Positions 57,480 through 64,000 of a stretch of DNA of 64,000 bases are shown here, in pieces. The stretch is from positions 3,156,501-3,220,500 of the forward strand of contig NZ_CP146232.1 in the NCBI RefSeq assembly GCF_037040815.1, in the 5' to 3' direction. A model generated the notes under the pieces. It was not told the origin of the DNA. It saw nothing but the letters and a program-made list of their open reading frames with translations, and ran no database searches. Made by a program: the position numbers and the translations under genes. How positions within the stretch are numbered: position 1 is the stretch's first letter; each line of letters begins with the position of its first letter. The stretch is from Pararoseomonas sp. SCSIO 73927. GTDB taxonomy: Bacteria > Pseudomonadota > Alphaproteobacteria > Acetobacterales > Acetobacteraceae.

Positions 57480-58478
57480 TCAGGACACCAGGGCCGGGTT
57501 CCGCCATCCCTGCACGCCATCCACCGTCACGACGCGGACGGGGTCGTGCATGTTCAGGATCGCCGGCCGTTCGACCTCCAGCCGCCAGCCGGCCGCGGAG
57601 AGCAGCTCGAACAGGCGCCCCTCGATCGGGCGGCTATGGGTGCCGATGAGCAGGTAGGCCACCTTGCCGGAGAGCAGGTCGAGCGTGGCCTCGATCAGCG
57701 GCACCTCGCCGCCCTGGATGTCCACGTGCAGGAGATCGACGCGGGCATAGGGCGCGAGCACCTGCGACATCGGCAGCATGGGCAGCGCGGTGTGGGAGCC
57801 CGAGCGGAGCGCCTCCTCGCGCTGCGCGTCGGTGGCACCGAAGACGGGCTCCAGCCCCCAGTTGCCGCCCTCCACTCCTTGCACCGGAAAGAGGGCCGTG
57901 CCGGCGACCGCCGCGGCGACGCCGTGCTGCAGATCCAGCTGGTCCGGGGTGAAGCCGTTGACGGAGGTGACCTTGCGGGCGAGCTCCAGGTGGCTCTCGT
58001 CGCCCTCAACCCCGACCAGCGCGACGTCCAGCCCGGCCCGCCGCGCCGCCACGCCCGTGATGTTCAGCCAGCAGCCCCAGCCGCAGCCCAGCTCCACCAC
58101 GGTGAACCGTTCCCGTGCCAGTTCCACCGCGCGCAGCGCGGCGCCGAACTCCGCGAGATCGGCGTGCCAGTTGGCGGGGTTGGGCAGGCCTTCCACGGTG
58201 CCGGCCATCGGTCCCAGGATTTCGGGCAGCACGGCGGTGTCGACCTGCACGCCGAGGAAGTTGGTGACGTGACCGGGGCGCGGCTGCAGCCCTTCCTGCG
58301 CGTGACGCATCAGGACCGTGAGCGGGTCGAAGACCGCGTTGTAGTGGAAGAAGGGGCTGGGCCTCGGGATGAGGCGGAGCTCCTCCGCCAACTCGTCCCG
58401 CTCCCGCGCGAGGGCGTTGCGGGCGTCTTGCAACCGGCGGATCGCCGGCACCAGCCGTGCTGCGTCTCGGAGCATCAT
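57480..58478 (-). CDS. FkbM-type SAM-dependent methyltransferase
   Basis: 332-aa methyltransferase. A predicted coiled coil at the N-terminus (LVPAIRRLQDARNALARERD, ELAEELRLIP) precedes a class I domain with motif I VVELGCGWGCWLNI (about residue 126), acidic VGVEGDES, and the FkbM signature LLHVDIQGGEVPLIEATLDLL; a final lid ends WRNPALVS. FkbM enzymes O-methylate polyketides or surface sugars, and related proteins sit in glycan or flagellin-glycan loci. The start is at 58478 or 58475 (MMLRD). Monocistronic by appearance. Substrate unknown. Confidence 0.85.
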   Translation of the reverse strand: MMLRDAARLVPAIRRLQDARNALARERDELAEELRLIPRPSPFFHYNAVFDPLTVLMRHAQEGLQPRPGHVTNFLGVQVDTAVLPEILGPMAGTVEGLPNPANWHADLAEFGAALRAVELARERFTVVELGCGWGCWLNITGVAARRAGLDVALVGVEGDESHLELARKVTSVNGFTPDQLDLQHGVAAAVAGTALFPVQGVEGGNWGLEPVFGATDAQREEALRSGSHTALPMLPMSQVLAPYARVDLLHVDIQGGEVPLIEATLDLLSGKVAYLLIGTHSRPIEGRLFELLSAAGWRLEVERPAILNMHDPVRVVTVDGVQGWRNPALVS

Positions 58479-58517
58479 TAGGGGATCGAACTATTCGAGC
58501 CCCCAAAAGCTGTCAAA

Positions 58518-59765
58518 TCAGCCGGCGCCCCGCAGCCAGCGCCGCAGCCGCCCCGGTGCCTCCGCCATGGCCGCCTCCGGCCCGCAATAGCTGAAGCGCA
58601 GGAAGCGCGCCCCGCGCTTCGGGTCGAAATCCACCCCCGGGGTGGCGGCGATCCCGGCCTCCTCCAGCATGCGCCGGCAGAACTCCGGGCTGTCATTCGT
58701 CAGGTGCCCGACATCGGCCCAAATGTAGAAGGCGCCGTCCGCCGCCGCGATCCGGTCGAACCCCGCTTCCGGCAGCCCGGCCAGCAGCACGTCGCGGGAG
58801 CGACGGTAAGTCGCGCGGTTCGCCTCCAGTTCCTCGATGCAGTCGAAGGCCGCCTCCGCCGCCACCTGCGCGACATGGGGGGCGGAGATGAACATGTTCT
58901 GCGCCAGCCGTTCCACCGAGCGCACCAGGTCCTCCGGAAGCACGGTCCAGCCCACGCGCCAGCCGGTCATGCTGAAGTACTTGGAGAAGCTGTTCACCAC
59001 GATCGCGCTCGGCGAGAGGGCGGCGGCCGTCGCTTCCTCCATGCCGTAGGACAGGCCGTGGTAGATCTCGTCCGAGATCAGCCGCACCCCGTTGGCGTGG
59101 CACCAGCGGGCGATGGCGCCGAGTTCCCCCGGGGACAGCATCGTGCCGGCGGGATTGCAGGGGCTGGCGACGATCAGCCCGGCCGGGCGCGGGTCCAGCG
59201 CGTCCAGCATCGCGGCCGTCGGCTGGAACCGGGTGGCGGCGTCGCAGGGCAGGAGCTGCGGCACCATGCCGAGCGCCGTGAGGATGTTGGCGTAAGGTGG
59301 GTAGTAGGGCGCGGCCATCGCCACCCGGTCCCCCGCGTCGAAGGCCGCGAGGAAGGCCAGCGGGAAGGCGCCGGAGGCCCCCACCGTCACCGCGATCCGC
59401 TCCATCGGCACGGCGGCGCCGTAGTGCCCGGCATAGCGGGCGGCGATGCGCGCGCGGAGGGAGGGAAGGCCGAAGGCCTCCGTGTAGCCCATGGGGTGGC
59501 CGTCCCGCAGGGCGCGGGCGGCGGCCTCGGCGGCGCCGCGCGGGGCGCCGGTGCCGGGCTGCCCCACCTCCATCCGCAGGATGCCCGGCTCGCCCGGCCG
59601 CAGCGCGGCGGCCCGCGCGTTGGCGGCCGCGATCACGTCCATGACGAGGAAGGGCGGCGCGCTGGCGCCCCGCCCGACCTTCAGGCCCGCGGAAAGCGGG
59701 CTTCCTGAAGGCAGGCTTCCCAAAGGCGAGCCCCCCAAAGGCAAGCCCCCGGAAAGGCCCGCCAC
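58518..59765 (-). CDS. PLP-dependent aminotransferase (class I/II) with repeat-built N-terminus
   Basis: 415 aa from GTG 59765, less if a later start is used. Fold-type I aminotransferase: APYYPPYANILTAL, the SPCNPAGTM loop, ISDEIYHGLSYG (Asp and Tyr at the PLP ring), NSFSKYFSMTGWRVGW (Schiff-base Lys) and the C-terminal Arg segment ARFLRFSYCG for carboxylate binding. It transfers an amino group between an amino acid and a keto acid; substrate unknown. The start is uncertain. GTG 59765 lies one base after the preceding stop, but the first 35 residues are a 5-residue repeat of low complexity; ATG 59642 would cut into the family-conserved PPF-x-VMDVI. Confidence 0.88.
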   Translation of the reverse strand: MAGLSGGLPLGGSPLGSLPSGSPLSAGLKVGRGASAPPFLVMDVIAAANARAAALRPGEPGILRMEVGQPGTGAPRGAAEAAARALRDGHPMGYTEAFGLPSLRARIAARYAGHYGAAVPMERIAVTVGASGAFPLAFLAAFDAGDRVAMAAPYYPPYANILTALGMVPQLLPCDAATRFQPTAAMLDALDPRPAGLIVASPCNPAGTMLSPGELGAIARWCHANGVRLISDEIYHGLSYGMEEATAAALSPSAIVVNSFSKYFSMTGWRVGWTVLPEDLVRSVERLAQNMFISAPHVAQVAAEAAFDCIEELEANRATYRRSRDVLLAGLPEAGFDRIAAADGAFYIWADVGHLTNDSPEFCRRMLEEAGIAATPGVDFDPKRGARFLRFSYCGPEAAMAEAPGRLRRWLRGAG

Positions 59766-59766
59766 C
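59692..59766. repeat. 15-bp tandem repeat, about 5 copies
   Basis: Five tandem 15-base units: 59692-59706, 59707-59721, 59722-59736, 59737-59751 and a degenerate 59752-59766, approximate consensus AAAGGCGAGCTTCCC. On the minus strand they encode a 5-residue periodic segment (GGLPL, GGSPL, GSLPS, GSPLS) at the start of the aminotransferase. The array directly abuts the stop of the preceding gene. Confidence 0.8.
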
Positions 59767-61194
59767 TCAGTCGTTCCCGGTGGAGATGCCGAAGCCCCGC
59801 GCATCCGCCACCGCGGAGCAGTTGGAGGCCCGGACGCTGCCCTGGCAGGTGATGGCGACGCCGCGCCCCGGCTCCGGCGCGCCGGAGGCCACGGCCTGGG
59901 CCAGCGGCACGCGGCGGCCGAGATGCAGCCCCGCGGGTCCGCCGGCGGCCGCCGGGGCCGCGCCCTGACCGGAGCCGGCGCCGACGTAGCGCATGGTCTT
60001 CACGTTCAGGTTGGCCAGCAGCACCGCGCCCAGCGGCGGCGGCTGCACGCCGCCCATCCCCGGCGCGGGCGCCAGCAGGAAGCCCATGCCCGGCACCATG
60101 CGCCCGGTGCCGAAGAGGTTGTTCATGGTGAAGGCGCAGGCCACCGCCCCGCCCTCCCGGTCCTGCACCACCACGGAGGTGCTGGCGCCGAAGCTTCCGG
60201 CGACGACGGCGGGCGCGCCGCCCGCGGCCGTGGCGCGGAAGGCCGCCAGCGTCGCGCCACCATCCACGGTGGCGGGCAGGGTGCCCAGCACGTCCGATCC
60301 CACCCGCTCCTGCGCCGCCGCCACGGCCTGGGGCACGGCGGCGCGCATCTCCGCAACGGTGAGAGAGCCGCCGGCCGCCGCGCTGCCCTCCTCCACCCGC
60401 CGCGCCAGCCCGCCCCCGTGGAAGTCGCCCACCCCCGCGGTCCGGATGCTGGAGAGGGTGGAGGCCAGCTCCGTCTGGGTCAGCGTGGTGCCCTCGGCCA
60501 CCGGGCTGCCACCGGGGGCGAAGACGGCGCGGGAGACGGGGTCGGCCAGCAGGGGGCCGGCCACCGCCGCCAGGTCCGCCGACAGCGCGCGGGAGACGGG
60601 GGTGCCGAAGCGGGCCATGCCCTCGGCCGGGGCGATGGTGCGCTCGAAGGGCAGGCGGCCCTGGCGGGCATGCAGGGCGAAGAGGCCGCGGGCCATCATG
60701 GGGATCGCGGCGGGCCGGTCCGCCCCGCGCGGCGCGGCTTCTCGCGCGCCGGGCTGGAAGAGGAAGGCCTCGACCTCGTTGCGCCGGGGATCGTAGCCCA
60801 GGCAGGCGCCGCCGCCGCCGAGCCCGGCGCGGGAGGGGAGGGTGACCGCGAGGGCGAAGCCCGCCGCCGCCGCCGCGTCCGCGGCCGAGCCGCCGGCCGA
60901 GAGGACGTCCCGCGCCACCGTCGCCGCGCGCGGCTCCTCCGCCGCCACGTTGCCGAGGAAGCCCTGCACGTAGCCGGCCTGGCCGGGCTGGAGGGAGGGC
61001 CCGCCCGTGATGGCGTTGCTCACCCGGTCGATGGTGGAGCAGCCCGCCAGCGCCGCCAGGGCGAGGGCGAGGGACGCGGCCTTCGCCTGCCGCACGGGCG
61101 CCTGCCGCGCGGGGAAGCGCGTGAGGGGGCGGGGCGCGAGGGCGCTCTCGGGGTTCGCCATGCTGTCCTGGGCCATTCCCACGGTGGTCGTCAT
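59767..61194 (-). CDS. Gamma-glutamyltransferase-like lipoprotein
   Basis: 475-aa member of the gamma-glutamyltransferase fold. N-terminal signal with lipobox (ALALAALAGC), so membrane-anchored in the periplasm. Family features: ARDVLSAGGSAADAAAAAGF, SRAGLGGGGACLGYD, FGTGRMVPGMGFLLAPAPG. In classical enzymes the small subunit begins at a Thr in a TTH motif; here the aligned place is SFGASTSVVVQDREGG, without that His, so processing and catalysis are doubtful. ATG 61194 has GAGGAA upstream; 61176 and 61161 are alternatives. The aminotransferase follows one base after its stop. Divergent from the DsbA-like gene across 209 bases. Confidence 0.82.
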   Translation of the reverse strand: MTTTVGMAQDSMANPESALAPRPLTRFPARQAPVRQAKAASLALALAALAGCSTIDRVSNAITGGPSLQPGQAGYVQGFLGNVAAEEPRAATVARDVLSAGGSAADAAAAAGFALAVTLPSRAGLGGGGACLGYDPRRNEVEAFLFQPGAREAAPRGADRPAAIPMMARGLFALHARQGRLPFERTIAPAEGMARFGTPVSRALSADLAAVAGPLLADPVSRAVFAPGGSPVAEGTTLTQTELASTLSSIRTAGVGDFHGGGLARRVEEGSAAAGGSLTVAEMRAAVPQAVAAAQERVGSDVLGTLPATVDGGATLAAFRATAAGGAPAVVAGSFGASTSVVVQDREGGAVACAFTMNNLFGTGRMVPGMGFLLAPAPGMGGVQPPPLGAVLLANLNVKTMRYVGAGSGQGAAPAAAGGPAGLHLGRRVPLAQAVASGAPEPGRGVAITCQGSVRASNCSAVADARGFGISTGND

Positions 61195-61403
61195 CGCCGC
61201 GTTCCTCGCACCGGGGGGCGCAGGGGCGCAAGGGGGGCAGGGCGCGATGGCGGGCTTCCCCGGCCTGCGACCGGGCGTGGCACCGGGGCGGAACCGGCGC
61301 CCGGGAAAGGGGACGGGGCTGGAATGCGGGGCGGCGCGGGCCATGATAGGCTGCCACCCTGAAGGCCCGCGCCGGGGCCGCCCCGGCAGAGGAACGGAAC
61401 ACG

Positions 61404-62195
61404 ATGAAGCAGATCCTGATGGCGGGCGCCGCGCTGGCGCTGGGCGGCGGCATGGCCCTGGCGCAGGTGGCGGCCCCGCAGGGCCCGCCGCCACAGGGCG
61501 TCCCCCCCGCGCCGTCCGCCGCCCCGGCCTTCTCCCCGCAGCAGCGGGAGGAGATCGTCTCCATCCTGCGGGAAGCGCTGAGATCCGACCCCTCCATCCT
61601 GCGGGACGCGATCGGCGCGGTGCAGGAGGCGCAGCGCCGGGAGCAGGCCGATGCCCAGCGCGCCGCCCTGGCCGCCAGCCGCGACGCGCTGTTCAACGAC
61701 GCGCGCGACCCCATCAAGGGCAATCCGCGCGGCGACGTGACGATCGTGGAGTTCTTCGACCCGCGCTGCGGCTACTGCAAGGCGCTGCACCCGAACATGC
61801 AGTCGCTGCTGCAGCGGGACCGCAACATCCGCGTGGTGATGAAGGACCTGCCGATCCTCGGGCCGGCCAGCGTCGTCGCCAGCCGCGCTCTCCTGGCCGC
61901 GCAGAAGCAGGGCAAGTACGAGCCGCTCTACGACGCGCTTCTGCGGCTGCGGACGGAGCCGACGGAGGGGGTAATCCAGGCCGAGGCGCAGCGCGCCGGC
62001 CTGGACTGGCCCCGGCTGCGGCGGGACATGGACGACCCGGCGATCATGGAGCGCATCCAGGGCAACATGGCCCTGGCCCAGCGCCTGCAGCTGGAGGGGA
62101 CGCCCGCCCTGGTGATCGGCGAGACCCTCGTCCCCGGCGCGGTGGAGCTGCCGGAGCTGGAGCGGTTGGTGGCCGAGGCGCGCCGCCGTGGCTGA
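61404..62195 (+). CDS. Periplasmic DsbA-like thiol oxidoreductase
   Basis: 263-aa exported thioredoxin-fold protein. Signal MKQILMAGAALALGGGMALAQ, then a Pro-rich stretch, an N-terminal helical segment (REEIVSILREALRSDPSILR) and a DsbA/BdbD-type domain with active site CGYC (122-125) and cis-Pro loop EGTPALVIG. The N-terminal helical extension is typical of ScsC/Com1-like isomerases that oligomerise. It should oxidise or isomerise disulfides in secreted proteins. The stop lies 8 bases inside the kynA gene, so the two overlap. Confidence 0.92.
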   Translation: MKQILMAGAALALGGGMALAQVAAPQGPPPQGVPPAPSAAPAFSPQQREEIVSILREALRSDPSILRDAIGAVQEAQRREQADAQRAALAASRDALFNDARDPIKGNPRGDVTIVEFFDPRCGYCKALHPNMQSLLQRDRNIRVVMKDLPILGPASVVASRALLAAQKQGKYEPLYDALLRLRTEPTEGVIQAEAQRAGLDWPRLRRDMDDPAIMERIQGNMALAQRLQLEGTPALVIGETLVPGAVELPELERLVAEARRRG

Positions 62196-63084
62196 GCCGG
62201 CGGAGGGGGATTCGCCCGGACGGGACACCCCCTCCGGCGGAGCGGAGGCGCCCGACCACGCGCGGGAGGAGGGGCGCGGCCTCGCGACCGACTTCTCCCG
62301 CACCATGTCCTACGGCGGCTACCTGAAGCTGGACACCCTGCTCTCCGCGCAGGAGCCGCTCTCGGACCGGCACGACGAGCTGCTCTTCATCGTCATCCAC
62401 CACGTCCAGGAACTCTGGATGAAGCTCATCATCCGGGAGCTGGAGGTGGCGACGGCCTGCGTGCGGGCGGACGACCTGCGCCCGGCCTTCAAGGGCATGG
62501 CGCGCGTCTCCCGGATCCAGCGGCAGCTGGTGGAGGCCTGGGACGTGCTCTCCACCATGACGCCGGCGGACTACCTGGCCTTCCGGGACGTGCTCGGACA
62601 GTCCTCGGGCTTCCAGTCCTGGCAGTACCGCCTGTTGGAGATCCTGCTCGGCGCGCGGGACGAGTTCATGCTGAAGCCGCACGCGCACGACGCCGCGCTG
62701 ACGGCGCGTCTGCGCGGGGCTTTCGACTCCCCTTCGCTCTACCAGGAGGCCCTGCGGCTGCTGGCCCGTCGCGGCATCCCCGTGCCGGATGCGGTGCTGA
62801 ACCGCGATCCCGCGACGCCGCACGCCGAGGACGAGGGCGTGGTGCGCGCCTGGGAAATCATCTACCGCGACAGCGCCGGGCACTTCGACCTTTACGAGCT
62901 GGCCGAGGAGCTGGTGGACCTGGAGGACGCCTTCCAGCAGTGGCGCTTCCGCCACGTCACCACGGTGGAGCGGGTGATCGGGATGCGCACCGGCACGGGC
63001 GGATCGGCGGGCGTGGCGTATCTGCGGCGCGCGCTGGAACGGCGCTTCTTCCCAGAGCTTTGGACGGTGCGCGGGCGGCTGTAG
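62188..63084 (+). CDS. kynA: Tryptophan 2,3-dioxygenase
   Basis: Haem enzyme that opens the indole ring of L-tryptophan to N-formylkynurenine, first step of the kynurenine pathway. 298 aa. N-terminal polar extension, then MSYGGYLKLDTLLSAQ, HDELLFIVIHHVQELWMKL (substrate-pocket His), the diagnostic GQSSGFQSWQYR, and RHVTTVERVIGMRTGTGGSAG with axial haem ligand His256. Start GTG 62188 overlaps the end of the DsbA-like gene by 8 bases, so it is translationally linked. The remaining kynurenine genes (kynB, kynU) are not in the window. The call is firm. Confidence 0.96.
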   Translation: MAEPAEGDSPGRDTPSGGAEAPDHAREEGRGLATDFSRTMSYGGYLKLDTLLSAQEPLSDRHDELLFIVIHHVQELWMKLIIRELEVATACVRADDLRPAFKGMARVSRIQRQLVEAWDVLSTMTPADYLAFRDVLGQSSGFQSWQYRLLEILLGARDEFMLKPHAHDAALTARLRGAFDSPSLYQEALRLLARRGIPVPDAVLNRDPATPHAEDEGVVRAWEIIYRDSAGHFDLYELAEELVDLEDAFQQWRFRHVTTVERVIGMRTGTGGSAGVAYLRRALERRFFPELWTVRGRL

Positions 63085-63282
63085 CGGCGGCTCCGCGATT
63101 GCAAGGACGGCAAATGGGTCCAAGCATCCGCCACTCGGCAACCTTCCACCCTTCCCCGACGATCGACGGCGGGCCGCGCCGGCGCTGAAAGCGACCGTTG
63201 GGTTCGGGGCTCCTGACCACCCAGTCCATGGAGGCGGCGAACGCCATTGCGATCGCCGCCGTCCCTGGACCTCAGCCGTTGT

Positions 63283-63924
63283 TCAGGCTGCGTGCGCTTG
63301 CGCGGCCTTCTCGGGGTTGAAGCCGTCGAAGCTCTCGAAGACGCCCATGAAGCCGGGGATGGTCGCCTCGCGCGCCCAGTCCCGCTGGAGCTCGCAGTAC
63401 AACTGGACGCGGCTGATCAGCTTGGCACCCGCCTGCTCCATGCGACGCAGCGCCGTCTCGTGCGCGGCGACCGAGGTGCCGCCCACGGCGTCCACGGGGA
63501 CATAGACCTCGTAGCCTTCCTGGATCGCGTCGAGCGCGGGGAAGGCCAGGCACACCTCGGTCCACAGCGCGGTCATGATCAGCTTCTGGCGGCCGAGCGC
63601 CTTGACCGCCTGCTTGAAGCCCACATCCTCCCAGGAATTGACCGTCGTCCGGTCATAGGTCGGCAGGTGTCCGATGATCTCCTGAAGTTCCTTGATCGGC
63701 GGCTTGTTGCGGCCCGTCTCGACGTTGACCGTCGAGTGGATGATCGGGACGTTGTAGTTGAGTGCCGCCTTGGTGGTGCTCACGATGTTGAACACCAGTT
63801 CCTCGCGCGGCATCGAACGGATCGAGGAGACCTGAATCGGCTGGTAGTCGATGATGATGAGGGCCGAATTCTCGGGCGTGAGAAGATGGTCGGTCCGGGG
63901 GTTGCGGATCGGTTCGCTCGTCAT
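63283..63924 (-). CDS. Isochorismatase-family cysteine hydrolase (YcaC-like)
   Basis: 213-aa cysteine hydrolase. Catalytic Asp26 in IIIDYQP and nucleophile Cys125 in ALWTEVCLAFPALDA, with the cis-peptide and VNSWEDVGFKQAVKA segment of the YcaC/YcaC-related branch. The exact substrate of this branch is not established; isochorismatase activity should not be assumed. It stands alone: 198 bases without recognisable features separate it from kynA, and its upstream region runs to the window end. The ATG at 63924 has a GGGAGA-type site upstream. Confidence 0.9.
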   Translation of the reverse strand: MTSEPIRNPRTDHLLTPENSALIIIDYQPIQVSSIRSMPREELVFNIVSTTKAALNYNVPIIHSTVNVETGRNKPPIKELQEIIGHLPTYDRTTVNSWEDVGFKQAVKALGRQKLIMTALWTEVCLAFPALDAIQEGYEVYVPVDAVGGTSVAAHETALRRMEQAGAKLISRVQLYCELQRDWAREATIPGFMGVFESFDGFNPEKAAQAHAA

Positions 63925-64000
63925 GGGTAGGTCTCCCTCTCGGTTGGGATGGCGATCAGCTCAGGCTGGACAGTTGCGGGCGCAGTGGGTCCAACTCGGG

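Noticed and set aside
59480..59642. Aminotransferase start at ATG 59642
   Set aside because: It would remove the conserved PPF-x-VMDV approach to the first helix, which is present in frame upstream.
59692..59766. CRISPR-like array
   Set aside because: The repeat units are directly adjacent, with no spacers, and are translated in frame; it is a coding tandem repeat.

Overview
The window is chromosomal DNA from a very GC-rich bacterium, most likely an alphaproteobacterium of the Acetobacteraceae (Roseomonas-like). This rests on neighbourhood and gene content: bolA / J-domain protein / cobS / cobT, aroK-aroB beside xerD and accA, and secA beside a parvulin and argJ are alphaproteobacterial arrangements, and four solitary Bug-type (tripartite tricarboxylate) binding proteins are typical of that group. 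I see no transposase, phage gene, CRISPR array, rRNA or tRNA. Nothing was searched or computed; all calls come from reading the sequence and from knowledge of protein families.

Layout. 1-17.7 kb is mostly housekeeping: end of an Atm1-type ABC exporter, rpmB, a histidine-kinase-like protein lacking its key residues, cobT-GST-cobS (aerobic cobaltochelatase with an inserted glutathione transferase gene), a J-domain protein, bolA, a fused shikimate kinase/3-dehydroquinate synthase, xerD, accA and a RidA protein. A small lipoprotein gene at 16.8-17.1 kb is interrupted by an in-frame TAA. 17.8-31.9 kb is an accessory block of two divergent operons built around inositol-phosphate synthase: on the minus strand ino1, a histidine phosphatase, two glycosyltransferases and a phosphoribosyltransferase-like/kinase-like fusion; on the plus strand two sugar-nucleotide epimerase-type SDRs, two glycosyltransferases, a methyltransferase and a glycoside hydrolase with apparently permuted barrel order, then after a hairpin an alcohol dehydrogenase and a Gfo/Idh/MocA oxidoreductase. 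Most genes overlap by 4 bases (ATGA, GTGA, TTGA).

31.9-43.9 kb is catabolic: a PHB-depolymerase-type esterase, a deaminase, an IclR regulator with a palindromic operator, and an acyl-CoA ligase/thiolase/two acyl-CoA dehydrogenases operon resembling the pimelate (pim) pathway, followed by a Bug binding protein, an exported argininosuccinate-lyase-like enzyme and another Bug protein. 44-53 kb holds an unknown protein, secA, a periplasmic parvulin, argJ, a small lipoprotein and htpG with a heat-shock-like promoter. 53-64 kb holds a split chromate transporter, a GH13 glucosidase, a Bug protein, an FkbM-type methyltransferase, an aminotransferase whose N-terminus is a 15-bp tandem repeat, a divergent gamma-glutamyltransferase-like lipoprotein, a DsbA-like oxidoreductase, tryptophan 2,3-dioxygenase and an isochorismatase-family hydrolase.

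The best candidate for an undescribed system is the 17.8-31.9 kb block, which I read as a pathway for an inositol-containing glycoconjugate or pseudo-oligosaccharide. Its product is not known to me; the parts list, the tight overlaps and the divergent layout argue that the genes act together.
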